From: Adiantum capillus-veneris
Taxonomy: Eukaryota > Streptophyta > Polypodiopsida > Polypodiales > Pteridaceae
DNA length: 64,000 nt
Reading direction: 5' to 3'
Assembly: GCA_014529385.2 (NCBI GenBank)
Contig: CM043959.1
Location: 55,308,253-55,372,252, forward strand
Each line of letters opens with the position of its first letter. Within the stretch, counting starts at the first letter, position 1. A program made the position numbers and the translations under genes. Of this stretch, positions 23,874 through 35,463 are shown piece by piece. The notes under the pieces are model-generated. The model was not told the origin of the DNA, did no database searches, and saw nothing but the letters and a program-made list of their open reading frames with translations.

Positions 23874-24038
23874 TGGTTTAGTACTTAGGTCAATTTTTGG
23901 AAATCATCCTCAGACTTAGAGAAATTTGGCATTTTGATGTGGATTTTGGAATCCAAATGAGTTGAAACTTCATGGCTAGGCTTTGCTGAATATATTGGGC
24001 CAGATGGTATGAATTTTTCTTTGGTTGGGCAAAAAGGT

Positions 24039-24776
24039 ACATGGATCGCGATATATGTTGGGAGGGATTTTGATACAGCCTCTTGCACACATGTTCCTAT
24101 AGGTCTTCCTAGCACACTAATGAAATATTTTCAAATTTGCACACGTTTCTCTTATGTTTACTCAATTTTTCAGTTTATGGCCATGTCTTTTTCATCTTGA
24201 ACCATATTGGTTTTTTGAAACCACTCTTGGGCACTTCCTTTGACTGACATCTGCTATTGCCTTGATTCTGGATGATTTGTGTCTGAAAAGCACAGCTTTT
24301 CCTAGCTCCCCACCAATTTTCATCAGTTTCTGAATCTATCTGAAAGGGGAAATTGGTCCATGCAATTTGCACAACTTTGTAGGTACTCTTTTGCTTTGTT
24401 TTGACCACAATTACACCTTTAATGTTACATCTCCTTGATGCTTGTCTTTCACTTTCTTTCGGACTCCCTTCTGTTTCAACTGGCTTTGGAATAGAGCCGT
24501 AAGAAGTTCCAATTGCTGCTCTGGCCAGTGGGGTAGCTTCATATTCTTCTCTTGACCGTACTCCATAAGTTTTTTGCTGGAAACATACCATTTCTCCTTC
24601 GATTACTGCCAAATGACCATTTGCAGACTGAAGGTAACAAACCATGAGGGTTTTATGATTTTAAAAGCCCTTTTTGTGACTATTTTTGCATGGTCAAACA
24701 TACTTTTGCATCCCCCAGCCAATGAACAACTCCTACCCTGATTTTATCATCAAGATACATGGATTGCGATCCATGT
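24039..24776. repeat. Palindrome copies 1 and 2 (spacer)
   Basis: Copy at 24039-24058 (ACATGGATCGCGATATATGT, damaged right arm) and copy at 24757-24776 (ACATGGATTGCGATCCATGT). Both are followed by TTGGGA. They belong to the family listed at 35464-36824. Confidence 0.85.
24175..24645 (-). pseudogene. Element C spacer ORF, unknown
   Basis: A frame of about 156 codons with GHLAVIEGEMVCFQQKTYG and a basic middle (ESERQASRRCNIKG). No family recognised. It lies upstream of the post-integrase module and may be its displaced N-terminus, or may be open by chance. Confidence 0.3.
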
Positions 24777-26306
24777 TGGGAAGCATCTTGAAATTCCAAC
24801 TAGTGGAGGTTGTTCCTGGCCACATGGGGATGCTACTGTACAAATTTTTCTAATTTTAGGGTTTGGGAAATGTTCCACCACCTTTTGCAATTGTTTTTGC
24901 ACCCATTGATTTTGCCAGTTACTAGGGGAATGCTAATGAAAACTTTTTGGTTTTGGGTGAGTTTTGAAGTCCTCCATTGGGCTTGACAATTTGCAGATTT
25001 TGCAACTTTGATCTGCTCTAATTTGTTGTTTTGGTACTGTTTGTGCAGTATCGGGCATACACAAATGTTCTTGTAGGGTTAATGATCATACCTGTCAAAT
25101 CTGGTGTAGTAAGAGCTACCAAGGTGGTCACAGTGGGAAGGAAAAAAGCGAAAAACCCTATGGTTCTCTCTCTCTCTCTCTCTGAATGCAAATGAACTTA
25201 TGTTGCCCCATTTGGCTATATGCTCCCAATCTACCCGGACTTCCCCATTCATACTTACCCCCATTGATCATATCTTGTTGTTCATATCACTTGCAGTTCG
25301 AACCGTTCTTCATTCTGATATTCAATCGACAAATGGCCTTCAATCTGTAGTTTTGATTCTTTAGAAGTTGGCTCAAAATCCGTCGTGTGCCGAATCTTTT
25401 CATATTTTCCATGTTCGAAGCCCCTTTGTCATTTTTAGCTTTTTAGTAAAGGAAAATTCGTTACAATTATTATTAGTTGGCCAAAATTTTACCAAAATTA
25501 GTGTAATCTCTCATACATACATATTCTTAATCCGGCATTTAGATGGTGTCAATATGGCTTCTGATTATGCCTGCTAAGAGTTATAAGGTTCAGAAAAACT
25601 GTTAAAGGAAAAGAAAAGAAAAAGAAATGATGCTAATATATACAAAATGATGATCTTGTTGCATTTCCCCCCCTTCCTAGAGTGAGTGGCCCCAGACGAA
25701 CATGTGTCAGAGTGCGTGGGAACGAAGTATGTGTCTATGCATAGCCGTATATTATGGCTCTATGATGCGAATTGAGGATATGCATGTGGTAACAAAATGA
25801 TGTGCAAGATATGGGTTCTGAACAATAAGTTCAGTGGTTTTCGATGGTGAGGTTATGTTGAAGCTGCGTGGTCTGAACAGAAGTAATTCTAGAAGACGCG
25901 CCCTTTGTTTGACAGTGGCCTCTAGAAGTTGTGGCCCTGCCTTGTCTTGTGATTGAGGACTCTGTTTTGGTCGCCACTAAAATTGCTAGGATGTGGTCTT
26001 CATTGTCGAGGCATCCTGTGAGCGAGTCTATTTTGGTTTCCATACCCACTTGACTTCTTTTGGTTGTCGATGTTAAGATTGGATTGGCCTAGGTTGCTTG
26101 ACAAAATCCTTTGGCAGTTTGTCGAGGTTGGGTTTTTACTGATGCATCGTGGGTGGGCTTGCATTGCCATGTCATTTAGGTATCCATAATTTCTTCGGAT
26201 TGGTTTACATAATGGACTTTTTAACCTAGATTTTCCTGACCACCGTTGGAGAACATCGCTGGATTGGATCAGGTGGTGATTGGAGAGGTTTCCATACGTG
26301 GTCTGA

Positions 26307-26705
26307 TTATACAAAGGGTGTGGCGAAATATTGGTCATCTTCCCTGAGCTGCAAAGTATTATCATGCCAATTTGGTGTGGCTTGATAAGTGCGCATCCAT
26401 GGTACTCCCAGAATAATTGCTTCGTTAAGATCCTTATCCTTGACCACATGAAATTGATGAGGATAAATTGTTCCATCAACAGTTATTGGTAAATTTACAT
26501 GTCCCAAACTGTCCATTGTGCCTTTGTTTGCCACTTTGAACCCCATAATATTTGGCGTTAGAGGTTCCTTTTTTAATTTCTTGAAAGTGAAGTAGTTGAT
26601 AACATTTGCTCTTGCCCCAGTGTCCACTAATGCACGCTCGATGATGCCATCGGCAAGCTGCAGCATAATGCATAAATCCATGCCACCTAACCATGTAGCC
26701 TCCAT
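26307..26705 (-). pseudogene. Element C second retropepsin-like domain, after integrase
   Basis: Contains ALVDTGARANVINYFTF, with the aspartic protease D-T-G-A active site, followed by LGHVNLPITVDG and the closing motif ILGVPWMRTYQA, the flap-to-end pattern of plant gypsy retropepsins. It is in the same frame as the preceding integrase tail (26898-27083), separated by two stops. The element already has a protease in the normal place (31049-31468) with a different sequence, so this is an extra domain rather than a misplaced one. It could cleave the downstream module; a fragment of another element is the main alternative. Confidence 0.65.
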
Positions 26706-26897
26706 TTGTATGGATGCTATTGGAGGGGAGTTGATACAATTGCTTTGTTCCTTCCACTTTAATATTCTGATTTTGGCTTCTTGCTGTGCATGTTCCCGGG
26801 TGTCATGGGCTCGACTTCTGCGCTGATCTGTGGCATGTATTGTTTGGATTTCTTCTGGTGTCAGACGAAAGAAGATATTTCTTTAATCTGTAGCCAC

Positions 26898-27830
26898 TCA
26901 TCCAATTAGGCACCTCCTCACTTGCCAATGTTGCAAGCTTGATGGTACCACTTTGTGTATTACAAAAGGCTCCATTCCTCTCTTTTTGAGTTTTTTGGAG
27001 TGTTGTTTAAGGGTATATACTAAAACGTAATACCCTTTTTGGAACTCCTTGCTAATCACATGTTGATCATGGAAAGATTTCATTTGTCTTTTCTAAGCAT
27101 ATATCCCGGCTATCGCTCTTACTCTGGTTTCATCCAATTGCTCCAGGGTGTCTAGTCTCTCCGATAGCTCATGTCCCGCCTAATTGTGTTGCGACTCCTC
27201 GTAGTGTTTTAATTAAGAATTCCATGGGTAGAATTGCATTAATCTCGAACACAAGACTTAAAGGAGTCGTCCCGATGGAAGTTTTAAAAGGTACTCTATA
27301 AGCCCATAATGCAGTGTGTAGCTTTTGATCCCAATCATTTCTTGAATCACTGACTATTTTGGTGAGCACCGTGCATAAGATTTTGTTCCAGTGCTCTCAG
27401 CTTGTCTATTAGCTTGTGGGTGATAGGGTGTTGATTTGTGATGGATCACCATGAATTCGTCAAGTAAGCTTTCAATGACGTTGTTCAGACAGTGTGTTTC
27501 CCTATCGCTCACTATTTCAATGGGTAGACCATATCTGGTAAAAATATGTTCGAAAAGGAACTGAGCTGTAGTCCGTGCATGGTTTTTCTTTGTTGCCTTT
27601 GCTTTTGCCCATTTGGTCATGTAATATGTTGCTACTATGATGTATTGTGTGTGCGACCTATATGCAGGTGGTATGATGGGGCCAATAAAGTCGATGCCCC
27701 ATTTGGAAAAAGCGCGTACTCCCATCATTGGCCGTAATGGCATTTCATCTCTCCGTAGGGGTGGTTTTGTGCGTTGACATCCATCACATCATTTGACATA
27801 GACCTCTGCATCCCTAAATAGGGTTGGACA
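26898..27830 (-). pseudogene. Element C integrase
   Basis: Zinc-finger remnant CDGCQRTKPP (just upstream of 27743), then the catalytic core: GIDFIGPI with the first Asp, IEIVSDRETHC with the second, and the Glu in NRQAEST where NGQAERTN would be usual. Next come LHTALWAYRVPFKTSIGTTP and, after a frameshift, the C-terminal GYYVLVYTLKQHSKKLKKR and FVIHKV. Integrase inserts the cDNA into the genome. At least two frameshifts and several stops. Confidence 0.85.
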
Positions 27831-28323
27831 CCATATGCCTTAGTGAAGTACTAGCTTTGCCGTTTTATGAGCAGAGAAATGTCCCCCTGGTTGGCCGAGT
27901 GTGCTTGTTCTAGGATAGAGAAATATTTGCTTTCCGTGGCACACAATCGTTTTGATGAACAACTACAATTGTCCATCCTTTCCCTGCCTATACAATTGTT
28001 TTGCAATTAGCAGATAATGTTTTGCTTCTTCTTGCATAGTTCTCATTCGTGCATTACCCCACCCCTCTGGGAAGGTCTTGTTTTTTAAGTACTTGGTTAT
28101 GCGAGTACTCCATTTGGGTGCGGTGCTTGTACTATTCGAACGAGGGTGGCGTGTTCCATTGGAGGTTTCTTTGTACAGATATCACATGATTTTACATAAG
28201 TATGGACATTGTTTTCCAGTAGACTCCTAGTCTCATTAGTCTTTGGTAGGTTTGCGTTTCTCCATTGTGAAACCTCGTATGTTGTATATGAGCCTGTTTG
28301 AAGTAGTATTCATATTCTTCTCG
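27831..28323 (-). other. Element C RNase H-integrase linker
   Basis: Decayed coding sequence joining RNase H to the integrase zinc finger; frames are broken and no domain is legible. Confidence 0.5.
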
Positions 28324-29037
28324 CTATACACATAGTCTCAAAATCCCATCCTTACCGTGCTTGTACAGTCGTCTTGCTAAAAGCTGGAGATTTCTTATTC
28401 GATGTATTATTGATGGTTGTCTTTCCACCTGTAATGATTGGATTGTGAGTAGAGGAATGACCTCTTCACTCCACCTTGGAACCATTTCAATGTTAAACAA
28501 GTACGAATTTGGAAGATCATCATCAATACCTTCCGGTGCTTCCCCATGGAATAGTCTAGAAAGATGATCTACTGTGTGTGTGTGTGTAGTCCCCTTTTTT
28601 ACGACTACTGTGAAATCAAACTCAAGCAATAGTATAAACCAACAAACAATCCTTCCAACGTTGCAAGGTTTGGTTACTAGATATAACAGTGCCTGGTGAT
28701 CTACGAAGAAAACGAACTTGTTTGCAAGAAGGTAGTGTCTAAATTTTTTGACAGCACATATCATTCCTAGACCTTCTCTTTCCGTAGTGGTATAATTTTT
28801 CTTCACGTTGTTCAGCTGCCTACTAGAGTAGCAAATGGGAAAATCCATTTTCTTCTCTCTTGACTGGGCTAATATGCATTCTATGGCATAGGCTAATGTG
28901 TCAATATGAACGTGAAAGATCTTGCTCCAGTCAGGGGCTTGGAAAACTGGACCAGATATTAATTGTTGCTTCAATTTGTGAAGAGCCTGCTCGCATTCTT
29001 CTGTCCATTCAAATTTAGCAATGAGGACATACAACAT
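28324..29037 (-). pseudogene. Element C RNase H domain
   Basis: KFEWTEECEQALHKLKQQL, PICYSSRQLN, NYTTTEREGLGMICAVKKFRHYL and VDHQALLYLV are the standard gypsy connection and RNase H motifs; the domain degrades the RNA strand during reverse transcription. The usual first aspartate block reads HVHIDTLAYAIECILAQ. The frame is open for about 237 codons but offset from the reverse transcriptase by a frameshift near 29040-29100. Confidence 0.85.
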
Positions 29038-29039
29038 CT

Positions 29040-29985
29040 TTAGCTATTACAACATACATGTATATGAAGCGCCTGTAGTACCCACAATGTCCCATAAATG
29101 CTGTACTTCTTTTTTGTTGGTCTTGACAGGGTGGCAATTATTTGTATCTTTTCTTGACCAGTAGAAATCATGTTTTTGGACACAATGTGGCCCAAAATTT
29201 TACCTTGTCTTACCATGAAGACACATTTTTCAGGGTTTAAGAAAATACGATAAGTTCTACACTTTTTGAAGACTTTCCCTAGATGCGTTATGTGATCACT
29301 TCTCATGTGAGAATGAACACAAAGATCATCCATGTATATCTCTAAAAATTGTATGAGATATTTCTTGAATGCATGACTCATTAGTCTTTGAAAAGTGACA
29401 GGTGCATTGGTTAGGCCGAAAGGCATTACCCTATATGAAAATAGGCCCCACTCTGTTGCAAAAGCTGTCTTATGTTGATCTTCTGCTTTGATGGGTAATT
29501 GGTTGTAGCCGGAGAACCCATTTAAAAAACTATATGCCCCCTTCCTCACAACTCTCTCAATAGCATGATCTGTTATTGGTAGTGGATAGTTGTCCCGGAT
29601 GGTGGCAACATTTACTTGTTTAAGGTTTACACAGACATGCAATTTGCCATTCTTTTTGGGTACTACCACAATCGGGGACACCCGATTGGTGTGTTCAATC
29701 TCGTAGATAAACTTTGCATCCTTCAGTTTGTATATCTCTTCCTTAATTTTCTTAGCAAAAGTCTCATTGTATATATAAGGACATTGTCTGTGTGGTCTGG
29801 CATCACTTTTAAGGGGTACCATGTGCTAACAGATCTCTGGATCTATCCCCTTTAGGTCTTTGTTTGACCAAGAAAACACATCTTTATACCGTCTGAGTGT
29901 ATCTATCAGAAGCTGCTCTTCTTCTTTGGTGAGGTCCATGGCAATGTATGCGGGTTTAGATTCCTCGCCTGGTTCTGCTAAGTTT
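29040..29985 (-). pseudogene. Element C reverse transcriptase
   Basis: Motifs in order: YKDVFSWSNKDLKGIDPEIC then a stop, KDAKFIYEIEHTNRVSPIVVVPKKNGKLHVCV, FNGFSGYNQ-type block (FLNGFSGYNQLPIK), VMPFGLTNAPVTFQRLM, and the catalytic EIYMDDLCVHS followed by LNPEKCVFMV and GKILGHIVS. The YMDD core is intact. It polymerises element cDNA from RNA. The stop at 29823 separates the N-terminal part. Confidence 0.9.
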
Positions 29986-30724
29986 ATGCATTTGGCTTTT
30001 TAGGCCCATCATATGAAGTTCCAGGCTCTTTTGGGTCTTGTTTGGGTTTTTGCACCACAATTTTTTTATCTTGAATAGTGTACTTCTTGTAGTGGGAAGG
30101 TGCATCAAATTTATCATCGTTTGATTCCTCACCAGTTTCCAACTCTGTTGTCCAAACTTCCTTCAAAGCTCGTTTCAATTCATTGTACTTGTTTTTGTGC
30201 TCGATTTTGGACAACTTCGTTGCTTTTTTGGAAATGCTCTCCGTTAGTGGTTTTTGTTTGTTCTTCTTTTTCATTTTTGTGTTGTTTGACTCAGGTTTCA
30301 TGTACCTCTTTGATATCCCATCTTTAAGGCAATCGGTTGCTTCAACCAACCTTAAGTACTATGTTTTGTCGGTTAACAGAGGTACTGAGTATTCTTTCAT
30401 CTTGTTTCATTTATTCGTGCGTTTATTCCGATATCTATGCTGTCTTTGAGGATTTTGGTTTGGAAAATCATAGTAGATCACTTGTCGACCCTTTCGTTTG
30501 ATGTTCTGATCTGAGCTACTAGAAAGCTCGTCATCTGCGTTGTCCTCTAACAACTTATCCATGGAGTCTTGAAATGCTTCTTTATCCGTTTGGTCAAGGT
30601 CCCTTACTGAGATCTCATCCACTATGCGTCGACAATCTGCAACCCCTTCCCTGTCAGGGACTTCCAATTTTGATTTTGAATTTAGGTTGACACTCATCAT
30701 CTGGAATGTATCCTTCCTCATCAT
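29984..30724 (-). pseudogene. Element C protease-RT linker, charged
   Basis: Lysine- and glutamate-rich frames (VEATDCLKDGISKRYM, KKKNKQKPLTESIS, KYNELKRALKEVWTTELETGEE) leading towards the RT N-terminus. No catalytic motif; frame-shifted relative to its neighbours. Confidence 0.5.
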
Positions 30725-30779
30725 AGAATTTGGTAAGGGTCACCTCATTCACGCATACATCAAGAATGGCCAGTATCTG

Positions 30780-31468
30780 CTACCATCCAAAAGGTTCAAG
30801 CATCTGTTTTGGAAAAGGCTCTGGTACATATGCCTCGTCTTGTGTTGACCTATCATGAATGCATTCCTCTTTTTTTAAATTACTACCTTCAGAAGCTTCA
30901 CCTGTCCAATTGTGAGCTTTGTTTTGCAACCAAGCTGGTATTTCTCCTTCTTGGTCAATTGTGGAGTTTAGTTCCTCTCCTGGGGTTTGTTTCACATCTC
31001 TATAGCTATGGTCCGTGACACTGATCTTCGTAGTGACATTTTTGTTTCTTAGGTAGATGTAGTCGTAACCCCAATCTTGTACCATTTTGAGCTGACGCAT
31101 AAATGGTCTGCACAATATGATATCGAATTGCTGCTCTCATCAAATTTCATAATGGCGAACGTGTGTTCATATGCAATTTCACAAGAGGTTACTATGATTT
31201 GTGCCAAAATGCCAATAGGTCTCTCCAAATATCCATCTGCTAATTGAAGTTTCATTCTAGTTTGCCGGAGAGCAGGTTTTCCCCATTTTTCCCACATTGC
31301 TTTGGTGGCTATGGCTATTCCGGCTCCACTATCCAATATTGCTATCGACTTCATGGGCAGCGTAGTATTTCCTTCTTCTCCTTCACAATAATCTCCTACC
31401 TTGCTCACTGGCATTGGCTCATGTTTAGCTTGTTTCAAGGTTTGGGTATTCAGTGTTTTGGGAAACAT
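30780..31468 (-). pseudogene. Element C retropepsin (normal position)
   Basis: KSIAILDSGAGIAIATKAMW carries the D-S-G-A active site, then KLQLADGYLERPIG. A frameshift near 31090 leads to FMRQLKMVQDWGYDY. Retropepsin processes the Gag-Pol precursor. It lies between nucleocapsid and reverse transcriptase, as usual for gypsy. Confidence 0.8.
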
Positions 31469-32367
31469 TTGGTGGCGGAAACACCAGCCCTATTTTTTTC
31501 CCACCTCTGTCCAAAGATGAGGTCTTATATGCAGTAACTCTGATAGAGTTAGCGTACAACAGATAGGGGATGACGTCAGCTCATGAAGAGTTTTGGTATC
31601 CATCATCTTAGGATTAGCCTTTCATTGAGATGGTACTTTTTTTAACCTCTGATCTGGTTTCATGGTTGCCAATAAATGAAGGTAAAGTCTTCAATGACTG
31701 AGGTTTGTTGTCTTCCGATATCTTCGTACCTGCATCACCATACAGTGATTGAATATCATTTGGGTAGAGCTCCTGTTCGAGGTGAATCTCCATGATAGGG
31801 GCTGACTGAAGCGTTGCACTTCCATCTTTTCTGTTTCTGATATGCTCCCACAAATCCTGTGGCCATTCTTCTTCCACCTTAGGAATTGGCAGAGGTGCTT
31901 GCGAATACATTCCATCTATCGTATTGGTTACTATCCTCGTATCCAAGGGCTTTTCCGTTACAGAATCTATTTGGTCTCCATCTCCAATTCCACGCTCTTT
32001 TAACTCTTGATTTTTTTTTGCGGATTAACACCTCAATTTTTGGAGCAGTCAAAATTGGTGGTTCCATAAGAACTTGAGCGGCTTGGATGAGCTCCTTGCA
32101 CATCTTTAACCGCTCTTTTCCATACCCCGAGTGAGGGTACGTTAGCCACCTATCCTCCTAGGTTTGGTTAGGCTTTAACCTAGCATCTAAGCCTTTAAAA
32201 CCGCGTCCAAGGTTTCAAAGACCTTGTCCACCAGGGCAAATCCTCCCGATGGTATTGTTGATGGTTTTGCTACATCGCCTTTTTTCTTAAGGTCTCTTTC
32301 CATCCTCAACTATTCCTCCTTGCAGTAATTTGGTTTCCAAATCCATTTTTTCTTTCTCTCTTTTGGC
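31469..32367 (-). other. Element C decayed Gag-Pol linker
   Basis: Coding-like but heavily interrupted sequence between nucleocapsid and protease; no domain legible. Confidence 0.5.
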
Positions 32368-33066
32368 TTATATCTTGTCTCGTTTTGCCTTCCAAGATTT
32401 CCTAGGGGTTCTGACAGACAAATTTTCTATCTCTATTTGGTTGGCTGGGGTGTTCCTTGCAGCCTCATGTGCTTGGGCTCTTGTTACCGCGTTTATCGGA
32501 ATGGTTGGTTCTGTTTCTAATCCACTTGAGCTTGGCACGATTCTGATTTTGTTCATGGTTGCTTTCCCCTAGTTATCAGGGTTTTTTGGACAATGAGGAA
32601 TGAGATGGTCATTTGTACACCCCTCACAGAGCCCAAAAATTTTGATTTGCTCCCCTTTGTGTGGACAACTCCTTGCCCAATGATCACTTCTGCATTCATA
32701 ACATGGTCCTACATGTGGTGGAGAAGCTTGTGGAGTCCCCCATCGATTGTCATGTTCTAAGAGGATATCCCCTAGGTTTGTAGTTCTGGTTTTCCATGAA
32801 CATAAGCATTTTTTCATCGACAAGTAATGGTTTTTTGTTGGTTGAGCTATGTAAGAGGGCTCTAGCATTTCTCTTGGGACCATCCATGGAATTTTTCCCT
32901 TCGAAGCATATGCATTTCCGTCAAACCCTCTCTCATAAGTATTGTCTAAATCTTCTCGGTACGAAACTACCTGAACCATACTCTGATCAGAAGGTGCTTC
33001 TATGGGTTGAGAAATTCTTACCATGGCCCTGTTTTCCTGGGGTAAAGGAGGTTGATGCCCCAACAC
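32368..33066 (-). pseudogene. Element C nucleocapsid with two zinc knuckles
   Basis: Two knuckles about 20 residues apart, CYECRSDHWARSC and CEGCTNDHLIPHC, both C-x2-C-x3-H-x4-C, one residue shorter than the usual retroviral knuckle. They are followed in the same frame, after a stop, by a linker containing INAVTRAQAHEAARNTPANQ. Binds and packages element RNA. Frame-shifted relative to the capsid part upstream. Confidence 0.75.
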
Positions 33067-33412
33067 AAGGTGAGGTTTTTCATGCGCTTGGATTGCGTTA
33101 TTTGGCCCTACATGGTATCTTGGAGGGAGTGGAAACTGCTGCCCTCCATGTGGCCCGTATTGTCTCTCTCTAACATAGTTTATATTATAGAAACATTCGT
33201 GGGTTTCATGGTTCGTCCATTTTTGTTTAGCAGCACATCATTTTAGTACATGCGGTACGTTTACTCCTGGCCTCTGTTGAAGGATGATCTCCTCTACATG
33301 TGTCACATGTTGGGGTGGGCAAATGGCGTGTGTTTGGGTTTGTCATATTTCCTTGGTTCATCCTTCTGATCACTTCCTCGATCATTTGATCAATGTCCGG
33401 CACAGTTGGGTT

Positions 33413-34450
33413 TTATCCGCCCAGTTTCATTGTGGAATCACTAGTGGTTGAAGAGGTGCTACTCATCCCTTGGTTTGTGTCTTCTGTCACCTCTCCATAT
33501 GCCTTGCAACTATCTACCAGATACAATGCCTCTTTTGTGACTTGCTCAAAAGTAACACATTCCTTTAAGTGCAAGTCTTTTTTGAGAGTGTCACGCAATC
33601 CTTCTATGAAAAGGACTGATAGTTTCTCATCCTGAGGTAGTTCTCTAGCAGGGCATCTTTCTATGTATTGCTTGAAATGAAGCGAGGCTTCCTTCACCTT
33701 TTCCTTCTCCTTTTGTCTAAATGCATAGATTCGGGAGACAATATTATGCTTAATTCCTCTCTTTGAGAATTCCTCAGCAAATTATTGGAGAAGTTTCTCA
33801 ATACTTGGGAATTCTAAGCTGTTTAAAGGTTGAAACCAGGTCAAAGCAGTCCCTTCTAAAGTCAATCCAAAACCTTCATATTGAGTATGGAAATCAGTTA
33901 CCTGTTCTGCCCTCAACACTTGTTTGAAGATCGAAACATGGGCATACGGATCTCCCCATCCACTATACTTTTTGGGTACACATTTTTCCACTTGAGATGG
34001 TCGCATGTGTCTGGACTCCGCAGCCATTTTCACCACCCCTGGTCCTCCTGGTGTGGTCTCTCTAGGTTCATAATCTCCCCTTGGCACTATAATTGGTATC
34101 GTATCCTCTATACATTCATCAAGTCAATCTCGTGTAATAGTTGGAGGGATTCTAGTTGTGTAAGTTATGTCAGGTGCTGCACTGCCCCTATGTGTGTTCA
34201 TAGAAGCCCTAGACCCCGTTGATCCCATAGGCCATGTGTTTGAAAATCGTTCATGTCCAAAAGAATCTTCCACTCTGGTTCTCACTGGACTTACATGCCC
34301 AGTTTCTGGTCGCATGTGAGTAGTTGTGGTTTTCACTTCTTCTGGATTTACATAGTATTGGTGGAGTGGTCCCCCAAAATATGTATATCTTTCTAACTCC
34401 TTACAATCCATACGATAATATTTTCGGTTATACTTGTCAATTATGACCAT
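33413..34450 (-). pseudogene. Element C Gag (capsid region)
   Basis: A single frame with stops at 34124 and 33782. Contains the retrotransposon Gag signature: KKYSGWGDPYAHVSIFKQVL, GLTLEGTALTWFQPLNS, FSKRGIKHNIV, then HFKQYIERCP, LSVLFIEGLRDTLKKDLHL and FEQVTKEALYL. Gag forms the cytoplasmic virus-like particle. Followed by a T/S-rich tail. Confidence 0.8.
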
Positions 34451-34601
34451 CTCAGTACTCCTCCCCTCTGTGTAAGTAAAAATGTATTTTTTTTGCGGTC
34501 AGTCACTTCCTTGATGCGGGGATCATCACATCTATAATAGAGTATTTGCTCTCCATTATTGAATTTATATAACCCACGTAAGTGTTGTCTATAGTAAGCC
34601 G

Positions 34602-35183
34602 CTATGTCTCATTGGTGCGTCTGAGCACCGCGTTTGGCTTATCCATTTTGGGTGGTCCATCTGCTAGCTCTTCACCTACCTTGTCCTTGGTGCCAGTCAT
34701 TCCCCATTTGTCCACAGTGAAGGGGTTGTGAACCACTAAGTACATCATTCCCTCTCTGTCGAAATATCTATCCCCATCATAATCCGCATCTACAAGGTCT
34801 CTGAACTTGCTTGGCTTATTTTCCAACTTCACACAGTAGCGGTCCATTCCATCTTTATAGATTTTCACCTTAAGTACATTTTCAAATTGAAACTTCAAGT
34901 ACAACAATTTTACGTCAGATGCAAGTTGAGAAGGACCCGTCCCCATGCAAGTTGTTTCCTTAGGGTTCAACTTGTTGGATTCCTCAGTCATTAGGCTATA
35001 TGATCTTTCTGATGAGGTGTTAGAAAAGCTTTCCTCTATAATGGGTTCTAAAGGATGTAGTGGTCTTTGATTCACGCTACCTTCAGTTGAGTGATTGCTC
35101 ACTTGGTCTATGATGCTGGGATTCCTATTCTGTACAATCTTCCTAGTCGCAAATTCATGAAGAATTGATATTGCAAAATCCAA
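34602..35183 (-). pseudogene. Element C pre-Gag ORF
   Basis: About 190 open codons, no in-frame ATG at the start, in a different frame from Gag. Includes DVKLLYLKFQFENVLKVKIY and YDGDRYFDREGMMYLVV. It may be the N-terminal part of Gag after a frameshift or a separate ORF upstream of gag as known in some giant plant gypsy elements. No family recognised. Confidence 0.4.
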
Positions 35184-35463
35184 ACCGGGCTACCTCATTA
35201 GCTAGCCTGAATATCCTGTTTTGATCTTACTTGTTGGGTAGTATTATCTAGTACCTACAATCTGTCAAAAAATGCTTGATAGTTGTGAGTTTATAGCCGT
35301 TCCTGTTAGTTCTAGCTTTCAATTGACAAAAAATAACGAGGTCCACACAATTTTCCTCACAACATCAACAATTTAGGTTTAATTTCAATTTTGAAAATAC
35401 CACTAGGTTCCTGTGGACTACCTCTTTGGTGTGGTCAAATTTTTCTTTTATTCTGACTCAGAG

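Larger units (their letters stand above)
23874..26306 (-). other. Element C leader-like spacer with small ORF
   Basis: Mostly noncoding. It includes two of the seven palindrome copies (24039 and 24757), a short CT tract near 25160-25182 and one open frame at 24175-24645 (listed separately). Its base style (T-rich on the plus strand, palindrome followed by TTGGG) resembles the leader of element C at 35184-37324. Confidence 0.5.
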
